Notes under the pieces: generated by a model
Databases searched by the model: none
Told to the model about the DNA's origin: nothing
The model's input: only the letters and a program-made list of their open reading frames with translations
In this document: in pieces, positions 1 through 5,433 of the stretch
Position numbering within the stretch: position 1 is the stretch's first letter
How the letters are laid out: each line of letters opens with the position of its first letter
Made by a program: the position numbers and the translations under genes
Source of the DNA: Flavobacteriaceae bacterium
GTDB taxonomy: Bacteria > Bacteroidota > Bacteroidia > Flavobacteriales > Flavobacteriaceae
NCBI GenBank assembly: GCA_013003145.1
Contig: JABDLH010000116.1
Location: 1 to 5,433 of the forward strand
Direction of reading: 5' to 3'
DNA length: 5,433 nucleotides

Positions 1-747
1 GGTATGTGTCATATAACATTCCCTTTGCTGCTTAAGCAAGGGCGTATCCAGGAAGGAAAACCTCTCGGGATTATCATCCCCGGGCTGTGGGATCATTTTA
101 CTATAATCCAGGGAACGACCATCCACCCGTGGTGGCGTACCTGTCTTCATCCTGCCGCTTTCAAAACCTAAGGATACCAATTGTTCGGTAATACCGGTAG
201 CCGCTCTTTCACCTGCTCTTCCTCCCCCAAATTGTTTATCCCCTATATGGATCAGACCATTTAAAAAAGTACCGTTGGTCAATACTACAGCCTTAGCTCT
301 TATTTCTAATCCTAAGGAAGTTCTGACTCCGACTACGCGATTATTTTCAATGATTAGGCCCTGAACCATTTCCTGGTAAAAATCCACATTCGGCGTACCT
401 TCAAGCATCAGGCGCCATTCCTCAGCAAAACGCATCCTGTCGTTCTGGGCACGCGGACTCCACATAGCCGGTCCTTTGGATTTATTCAGCATTTTAAACT
501 GAATAGCCGATCTATCTGTGACTATTCCACTATAACCTCCCATAGCATCCATCTCACGCACAATCTGCCCTTTGGCTATACCACCCATCGCAGGATTACA
601 AGACATTTGTCCTATGGTTTGCAGGTTCATAGTGGCCAGCAAGGTCTTACTACCCAAATTGGCGGCAGCAGCTGCTGCTTCCGCCCCGGCATGTCCACCC
701 CCGACTACTATAACATCATATTCCTGATCAAACATATCAAACTTCAT
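1..747 (-). CDS. mnmG: MnmG (GidA), tRNA U34 carboxymethylaminomethyl modification enzyme, N-terminal 249 residues
   Basis: This is the FAD-binding subunit that, with the GTPase MnmE, installs the (carboxymethyl)aminomethyl group at C5 of wobble U34 in tRNAs such as Glu, Gln and Lys, in the cytosol. My translation is open from 747 to the window edge. It shows the dinucleotide-binding motif GGGHAGAE (residues 16-23) after the strand YDVIVV, then CNPAMGGIAKGQIVRE (50-65), GPAMWSPRAQNDR (92-104), TNGTFLNGLIHIG (157-169) and KTGTPPRVD (201-209), all GidA family signatures. The family is about 620 residues, so roughly 40% is present and the rest lies off the left edge. The ATG at 747 shares its A with the ybeY stop (TAATG), which suggests translational coupling. 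An in-frame ATG at 735 (MFDQEYDVIVV) is an equally plausible start by comparison with family N-termini. The reading frame has no lesion. Confidence 0.97.
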   Translation of the reverse strand, partial: MKFDMFDQEYDVIVVGGGHAGAEAAAAAANLGSKTLLATMNLQTIGQMSCNPAMGGIAKGQIVREMDAMGGYSGIVTDRSAIQFKMLNKSKGPAMWSPRAQNDRMRFAEEWRLMLEGTPNVDFYQEMVQGLIIENNRVVGVRTSLGLEIRAKAVVLTNGTFLNGLIHIGDKQFGGGRAGERAATGITEQLVSLGFESGRMKTGTPPRVDGRSLDYSKMIPQPGDDNPERFSFLDTPLLKQQRECYMTHT

Positions 748-1166
748 TATTGTTCCACGTGGAACATTCTCAATTTCTCATTTTCCTTATCACGCATCTG
801 CAGTTTTTCTGCATCCGTTTTATCGCCATATCCCATCATATGAAGAATTCCATGGCACATCACGCGTCTCAGTTCTTCTTCCTGATCAGCTTGTAGATCT
901 TTTGCATTTTCCTCAACCCTGTCTACTGATATGAATACGTCTCCAAAAACATTTCCCTTCTCACCATATTCAAAGGTGATGATATCCGTATAATAATCAT
1001 GCCCCAAATGATCCTGGTTAATAGCCAATAATTGATCATCGTTACAGAAGATAAAATTCACCGTTTCTAAGTGATGATTTTCACTAACTATGACCTTTTC
1101 CAACCATTCGGTATATTTCTGGTTGTCTTCCAGAGTAAAATCAGTCTGGTAGTGATATTCTATCAT
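747..1166 (-). CDS. ybeY: YbeY, rRNA maturation endoribonuclease
   Basis: This is a 139-residue UPF0054/YbeY protein, a metal-dependent RNase tied to 16S rRNA 3' maturation and 70S ribosome quality control. Visible motifs are TDIITFEY (60-67), GDVFIS (75-80) and the metal site HGILHMMGYGD (105-115). His105 and His109 fit the first two ligands of the HGxLHLxGYDH pattern. The third ligand position is Asp115 instead of His, followed by KTD, a variant I associate with Bacteroidota YbeY. The start ATG lies inside the 3' end of the DUF4175 gene (26-nt overlap) and has no clear Shine-Dalgarno sequence. The TAA stop overlaps the mnmG ATG. The last residues, MFHVEQ, are encoded by a perfect parS-like palindrome. 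Length is slightly short but normal for the family. Family assignment is firm; activity of the Asp variant is inferred. Confidence 0.96.
   Translation of the reverse strand: MIEYHYQTDFTLEDNQKYTEWLEKVIVSENHHLETVNFIFCNDDQLLAINQDHLGHDYYTDIITFEYGEKGNVFGDVFISVDRVEENAKDLQADQEEELRRVMCHGILHMMGYGDKTDAEKLQMRDKENEKLRMFHVEQ
751..766. promoter_or_regulatory. parS-like 16-bp palindrome (predicted ParB/Spo0J binding site)
   Basis: TGTTCCACGTGGAACA reads identically on both strands. It differs by one base from the Bacillus subtilis parS consensus TGTTCCACGTGAAACA. ParB binds such sites and spreads to form the chromosome-segregation complex, and parS sites usually cluster near the replication origin. Here the site spans the last codons of ybeY (the TG of ATG, then TTC CAC GTG GAA and the CA of CAA) and sits 4 nt upstream of the mnmG ATG. 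A perfect 16-bp palindrome matching a known site is very unlikely by chance. No parA or parB is visible in the window, so function is inferred from sequence alone. Confidence 0.85.
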
Positions 1167-4100
1167 TGGCTTTAAAGTATTCTTTGATGCGTATTTTCAA
1201 ATTTTCCCGCAAAGGTAAGGCTTGCCTGTTTAATATTTCTATTTCAGGGCTATAATTCTCCAGTTCCCTGGGCCTTGTAGTGATCGGTGTATCAAAGACT
1301 TGCTTATTACTATTACTTTCCCTTTCCTGCTTCTCTCCCTGCTCTAATGCGGCATTTTCCAGCTTTAGCAGCTGTTGCTTGATCATATTTACTTTGTTCA
1401 TGCCGCGCTCTGTTATTCCGTTCTCCAGCAGGTCATTTTCAAAATCTTCCATTTGTCGCAGTAAACGTTGTGTCAGGGACCGTTCTTCCCTGCCTATCAT
1501 ATCATCCAATTGCCTTTCTAACTGCTGTCGCAACCGCTGCTGTTGCTTATAGATCTCGTAGATTTCCTCCAGGGATTGTTCGCTAGCTCCCTGACCGCTT
1601 TCACCCCCATCTCCTTCACCATTGCCCTCTCCTTCCCCGGAACCGTTTTCACCGTTCCCGTTCTTGCCTTTACCATCCTTTCCCTGGCCCTTCCCTTGTT
1701 CATTACCTTCCTGCCCTTCTCCCGGTTCTTTGCCTTCTCCCTGCTGTCCTTTTCCTTTGCTTCCAACTTGTCCCATTTGTTGTTGCAATTCGCCTTGTCC
1801 CTTGATAATGTCTGGAAGTTGGAATCCTCCTTCCTGTGAACCGGAGCCAGGACCTTGCTGCAGGCTTTGTTGCATATTTTCCAGGATATTTGCTAAAAAA
1901 TCGGCAAGGCTATTAGCAGCCGTAATCACGTATTGCTGGTATGAAGCTCCCTGGTAGACCTGGGTTTCCGCCAAGCTAACAAGGGTCTTGTCCATATTGT
2001 AATACACCTCTCCTATTTGTTCATTTACAAATTCGGATAATTCAGACCTTCTAAGCGACAAGGCAAAAAGGCTATCATCCACATGAGTAAATAACTCCTG
2101 AAGTTCTTGCTGATCTTTTACGAGTTCCCCGTAAGGTGCGAGATCAGATTCCCGCTGTGACAAGGCGTCATAGAGCCGTTCCTGTTTAAAAGAAAAACTC
2201 ACGAGATTGTCCAGGATCTGCCGCAACATTTCAGCATCCTCAGCCATACCCTCACTACCCCCGCCAGCAGTACCGGCCTTTTGCAGAGACTCAGCCATCT
2301 CCCTCAATTTCTCGGCAGCAGATTTTTGCTTTTGAGCAGCTTTTTTACGGTCATCCTGATGTGCGGATTTATCTTCCGAGCTTGGAGACCTTAATTTATC
2401 CAAGGCATCTTCTTGGTCCTTTTTAATATCCTCTTGTTTGCTATTGTCAAATGGTAGGTCCAAGGGTTTCTTTAATTCCTGGTTATCCCTGTTTAAGGAA
2501 TCCATTTCCAGGGCCGTCTTGATAAAATCCTTATTTAATTCCTCTTGTAAAGCTGCTAAGGAATCTGCCTGTTTTTCTGATATCGACAGGTCTTGTTGTT
2601 CTTCTGCTTGTTTTTCTATCTTAAATCCGAGCTGAGCTGCCTTTTCAGTTACATAGTAACGTTTGGTCAATTCTAACAACTGCTCAAGGCTCCTGGCGTT
2701 ATTCTTCTGGTCCTTAGCTAATTCTTCCAGCCGATTCTGCAGATCCTCTTTTTCTATCTTATCCGCCACTTTACCCAGTTCCTCCAATAGACGCTCGTTT
2801 TTCCGGGCCATCATTTCCTGTCTTTCCAGGCGTTCCTGCAATAAGCGGTTCTCATCGTCATCTTTATCAAGGGATTGCAGGTTATCTTTTAATTCCCTGG
2901 AAAACTTACCCATCATTTCTTCCTGCTGTTCCTGCTTTTTCAGAAACTCGGTAATCTTTTGCTGGTCATTAAACTCCAATACATCCTTTTCCTTCTGCTG
3001 ATTATTCAGTTCCTCCAGTACCTCTCTTTGGTCTTTTAGATTCTCCAGGGTTTTACCCAGCTTCTGAATCGTATTATTCTGCTGCTCTAATCGCTTATCT
3101 GTTATTTCATTTTCACCCAATATTTTTAAAGAAAAAACCCGGCTTTTACTCGTTTTACCGTTACGTATGCCGTCATTATCTTTCACGCTAAAGTAAAGCT
3201 CATAGGTGATTCCTTCTTGTATCTTTAACCCGCTTGGCCACATATAAAAGAAATCCTGCTGTAAGGCTGAGGGCTGCTCCAACACTAAAAATTCAGCTAT
3301 ATCTTCCTGTCCTACAGGGTAATAGACTATACCAAGCTCTTTAAGCCCATGATCATCAGAAACCTTACCCATAAAGTAGTTCAATTGGGGATTGATCGAA
3401 TCCCTTTGTTGACTTACTTCTATTTGCGGATACGCATCCGGCACGATTTCCAGGCTGTATTCCAATTCTTCAAAACTGTCCACGTTTGCATTGGAGGTAA
3501 CGATACGATATTCACTGTCCCTGAATATTCTCTTTTTAAAATTGAAACGATCTGCTTCCCTATTAAACCCGGCAAGGGTATCTTTAAATGATATTTGTAT
3601 ATCATCGGTATGTTCTGCCCTGATATCCCATTCAACCATGGTTCCTTCAGGTATCCGGGCATTTCCTGTGCTCCTGATCAATTCGTTTTCCCTGTCCAGG
3701 TACTTGGGATAAAACAGTTGAAGACTAAAATCCTGTATTTCCGGGATGTCTAATGCCTTTATTTCATACCCCTCTGAGCGAATCCCCCCTGCTGTAAAAT
3801 AAAAACTGGAGTTTGTTTGTGGTGGCTTCAGGGTATAGGTGTATATCCCATTTTCTTCCTGCATCAGGATATTCCTGCCATTCAGCACCAGGAACATATT
3901 CTCCGGTCTTAGCTCGCCCTCGGTGGTCACTTCTATCCGAACAGGCTGGTGTTTCAGAACATTTAAATCCATGGGCTGAACCACGAATACGAAAGGTGCA
4001 GGCGGTTCATAATAGGTTGCATAATCTACTACCCGTTTATAAGAGTCTGTAAAAGAATCTAAATTTCCCGAGAGCCATATAACGCCTCCTATCAGCAAAG

Positions 4101-4545
4101 GTATCAGCAGGTATTTTGCATTCCTATAAACTTTCCTGAACTCGAGCGCATTCTGGAAAGGAACATGTTTTAATGCAGCTGAACGTTGTTCTATACTGGC
4201 GATCAGTAATTCACTTTTCTGATCATCCTCAACCAGGTCTAACAAGTTCACCAGCTTGTCTCCTACCGCTGTAAAGTGCTGTCCAATGATCCTGGAGGCA
4301 TCCTTTTCAGTGATCCCCTTTTGAATTTTCAGTAATCGCATCAATGGGGTTAATACATAGTACAGCAAGAGGCCGGTTGTTAGCAGCACAAGACCCCAGA
4401 ATAATACAGATCTCAGTACCGTATTTAACCAAAGGAAATACTCCAGTCCCATTACCAATAACAGGTATAACAGCACTAGTACCGTAGAAAGAATTATTCC
4501 TTTTACGATCATGCGCAGGTAATACCTCCGCATAAATCGGTTCAA
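1141..4545 (-). CDS. Large membrane-anchored coiled-coil protein, DUF4175 family, function unknown
   Basis: A protein of about 1,134 residues resembling the DUF4175 proteins found upstream of ybeY in Flavobacteriia; no biochemical role is established. Hydrophobic helices lie near residues 13-37, 44-66 and 144-160. If the N-terminus is cytoplasmic, the remaining ~970 residues would lie in the periplasm. Residues ~185-475 are beta-rich, with repeated patterns such as YPKYL, PEGTMVEWDI, VSDDHGLKELGIVYY and YELYFSVKDNDGI. Residues ~480-755 are Lys/Glu/Gln/Leu-rich and strongly coiled-coil-like. A Gly/Lys/Glu/Gln stretch occupies ~928-986, and another helical segment precedes the charged C-terminus. 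The stop TGA overlaps the ybeY start by 26 nt, implying one mRNA. The start is uncertain: 4545 is a TTG, the first ATG is at 4533, and the frame is open back to a TAA at 4696-4698, with CTG at 4575 a further candidate. The gene is certain; family name moderately sure; start doubtful. Confidence 0.88.
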   Translation of the reverse strand: MNRFMRRYYLRMIVKGIILSTVLVLLYLLLVMGLEYFLWLNTVLRSVLFWGLVLLTTGLLLYYVLTPLMRLLKIQKGITEKDASRIIGQHFTAVGDKLVNLLDLVEDDQKSELLIASIEQRSAALKHVPFQNALEFRKVYRNAKYLLIPLLIGGVIWLSGNLDSFTDSYKRVVDYATYYEPPAPFVFVVQPMDLNVLKHQPVRIEVTTEGELRPENMFLVLNGRNILMQEENGIYTYTLKPPQTNSSFYFTAGGIRSEGYEIKALDIPEIQDFSLQLFYPKYLDRENELIRSTGNARIPEGTMVEWDIRAEHTDDIQISFKDTLAGFNREADRFNFKKRIFRDSEYRIVTSNANVDSFEELEYSLEIVPDAYPQIEVSQQRDSINPQLNYFMGKVSDDHGLKELGIVYYPVGQEDIAEFLVLEQPSALQQDFFYMWPSGLKIQEGITYELYFSVKDNDGIRNGKTSKSRVFSLKILGENEITDKRLEQQNNTIQKLGKTLENLKDQREVLEELNNQQKEKDVLEFNDQQKITEFLKKQEQQEEMMGKFSRELKDNLQSLDKDDDENRLLQERLERQEMMARKNERLLEELGKVADKIEKEDLQNRLEELAKDQKNNARSLEQLLELTKRYYVTEKAAQLGFKIEKQAEEQQDLSISEKQADSLAALQEELNKDFIKTALEMDSLNRDNQELKKPLDLPFDNSKQEDIKKDQEDALDKLRSPSSEDKSAHQDDRKKAAQKQKSAAEKLREMAESLQKAGTAGGGSEGMAEDAEMLRQILDNLVSFSFKQERLYDALSQRESDLAPYGELVKDQQELQELFTHVDDSLFALSLRRSELSEFVNEQIGEVYYNMDKTLVSLAETQVYQGASYQQYVITAANSLADFLANILENMQQSLQQGPGSGSQEGGFQLPDIIKGQGELQQQMGQVGSKGKGQQGEGKEPGEGQEGNEQGKGQGKDGKGKNGNGENGSGEGEGNGEGDGGESGQGASEQSLEEIYEIYKQQQRLRQQLERQLDDMIGREERSLTQRLLRQMEDFENDLLENGITERGMNKVNMIKQQLLKLENAALEQGEKQERESNSNKQVFDTPITTRPRELENYSPEIEILNRQALPLRENLKIRIKEYFKANDRISLPD
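1588..1764 (-). repeat. Low-complexity Gly/Lys/Glu/Gln tract within the DUF4175 gene
   Basis: Residues ~928-986 of the DUF4175 protein consist mainly of degenerate GKG, GEG, GQG and GNG units without hydrophobic residues, so this part is probably disordered. In DNA the coding strand is strongly purine-rich and the plus strand correspondingly C/T-rich. No exact repeat unit is conserved. This composition explains the long antisense and alternative-frame open frames here, which I judge not to be genes. Confidence 0.75.
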
Positions 4546-4642
4546 TTGAGCCTTTATATACTTGTACGTTTCCAGGGGTCTGAGGTTTGTATTAGCAAGA
4601 TAGTCGTTGTACCAGGACGTATCCTTAAAAAATGTGTTAAAT

Positions 4643-4678
4643 ATCCCCTGTAAAGCCTTGGCTGCCTGACAAGGGGAT
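4643..4678. other. Inverted repeat in the divergent intergenic region
   Basis: ATCCCCT (4643-4649) and AGGGGAT (4672-4678) are perfect 7-bp complements across a 22-nt loop. The loop contains a second small self-complementary piece, AGCC-TT-GGCT (4654-4663). The element lies between the divergent gltX and DUF4175 starts, upstream of the gltX promoter candidate. It could be an operator or an mRNA leader hairpin for the minus-strand operon. It has no U-tract, so a terminator is unlikely. Chance occurrence cannot be excluded. Confidence 0.25.
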
Positions 4679-4695
4679 TGCCTGGTGATCCGGTT

Positions 4696-4724
4696 TTATG
4701 CTACGGTGCTAAGGCTTATCTTTG
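4696..4724 (+). promoter_or_regulatory. Predicted Bacteroidota-type promoter of gltX
   Basis: TATCTTTG at 4717-4724 matches the Bacteroidota -7 element TAnnTTTG exactly. The expected -33 TTG is only weakly represented, by TTA at 4696-4698 with an 18-nt spacer. The -7 box ends 19 nt before the gltX ATG, which implies a leader of roughly 10-16 nt. There is only a weak AGG (4736-4738) in place of a Shine-Dalgarno sequence, as expected in this phylum. Position and orientation fit gltX; the transcription start is not known. Confidence 0.6.
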
Positions 4725-4737
4725 CGGGCAAAACTAG

Positions 4738-5154
<417 letters not shown>

Positions 5155-5433
5155 AAATTGAGAAATTCACTCTCCCTTTCAAAGGAAGAAACCTCGCAAT
5201 TACTGGATGAGGGAACAGAATATGTCATCCGCTTTAAAAGTCCGGCAAAGGAGAGCCTAGAACTCAATGATATTATCCGGGGAAAGATCACCATTGATAC
5301 CGCCACACTTGATGATAAGGTATTGTTTAAAAGTGACGGTATGCCTACCTACCACCTGGCCAATATCGTCGATGACCATTTAATGGAGATCTCTCATGTT
5401 ATCCGTGGGGAGGAGTGGCTTCCATCTTTGGCC
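5155..5433 (+). pseudogene. gltX: Continuation of gltX after the in-frame stop, truncated by the window edge
   Basis: Reading on in the gltX frame after the TAA gives 93 open codons (138-230 of the full frame) up to the last base. They include a region ending RFKSP, the motif [10 protein letters not shown], and the highly conserved block [19 protein letters not shown] (195-213), then [11 protein letters not shown] (218-228). These belong to the catalytic domain of GluRS, where they shape the glutamate and tRNA acceptor site. No frameshift is needed to join the two parts. The first in-frame start-like codon is a TTG at 5158 and the first ATG (5341) lies inside the conserved block, so an independent gene is unlikely. 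The KMSKS motif and the anticodon-binding domain would lie beyond the window. I label it a pseudogene segment only because of the upstream stop; it could be intact if the stop is an error or is read through. Confidence 0.85.

Noticed and set aside
751..766. Palindrome at 751-766 as a transcription terminator
   Set aside because: It has no loop and no following U-tract, and it lies between coupled genes. The exact match to a parS-type site explains it better.
607..843. Plus-strand 78-residue frame across the mnmG-ybeY junction
   Set aside because: It is antisense to two well-supported genes and shows no recognisable motif. Its CSTWN piece is only the parS palindrome read in another frame.
1518..1766. 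Minus-strand 82-residue frame in a different phase within the Gly-rich tract
   Set aside because: It is a Lys/Arg/Glu/Gly-rich shadow of the low-complexity tract in a shifted frame, without a recognisable domain.
1280..3001. Several plus-strand open frames (e.g. 1280-1552, 1543-1839, 1622-1957, 2438-2635, 2663-3001) antisense to the DUF4175 gene
   Set aside because: Their translations are Ser/Cys/Pro/Phe-rich low-complexity products, which is what the complement of Gln/Lys/Glu/Gly codons yields. They match no family I recognise and lie fully inside a clear gene.
4586..4602. TATCTTGC (4602-4595, minus strand) as a promoter for the DUF4175 operon
   Set aside because: It only partly matches TAnnTTTG, has no clear -33 TTG at the right spacing, and would leave a very short leader if the CTG at 4575 is the start. 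Evidence is too weak to list it as a feature.

Overview
The window looks like chromosomal core sequence from a member of the Bacteroidota, most likely class Flavobacteriia. The reasons are the gene order (DUF4175 protein, ybeY, mnmG), the Bacteroidota-style MnmG and GluRS signatures, the YbeY variant with Asp as third metal ligand, the lack of Shine-Dalgarno sequences, and a TAnnTTTG-type promoter upstream of gltX. I see no mobile element, CRISPR array, tRNA or rRNA.

Layout. The minus strand carries a tight three-gene run, read from high to low coordinates. A very large membrane-anchored coiled-coil protein of the DUF4175 type (about 4545 to 1141) overlaps ybeY (1166 to 747) by 26 nt. ybeY overlaps mnmG (747 to beyond base 1) by one nucleotide, in a TAATG junction. 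The last codons of ybeY lie inside a perfect 16-bp palindrome at 751-766 that matches the ParB-binding site parS. On the plus strand, gltX starts divergently at 4744 and runs off the right edge. The 198-bp space between the two divergent genes holds a good gltX promoter candidate and a small inverted repeat.

Function. Three genes serve translation. YbeY acts in 16S rRNA maturation and ribosome quality control. MnmG, with MnmE, modifies U34 of a tRNA set that includes tRNA-Glu. GltX charges tRNA-Glu. The DUF4175 protein has no established function; its sequence predicts three membrane helices, beta-rich domains, a long coiled coil and a Gly/Lys/Glu/Gln low-complexity stretch.

Oddities. (1) gltX contains an in-frame TAA at codon 137. 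The same reading frame continues with clear GluRS sequence to the window end, so this looks like a point nonsense change in a normally essential gene, or a sequence error. (2) The DUF4175 frame stays open for about 50 codons upstream of its first start-like codon, but with no ATG. The true start may be a CTG or a lost ATG. These two anomalies flank the same intergenic region and raise the question of sequence quality against real decay. (3) The parS-like site is embedded in coding DNA. I found no convincing new multi-gene system here.
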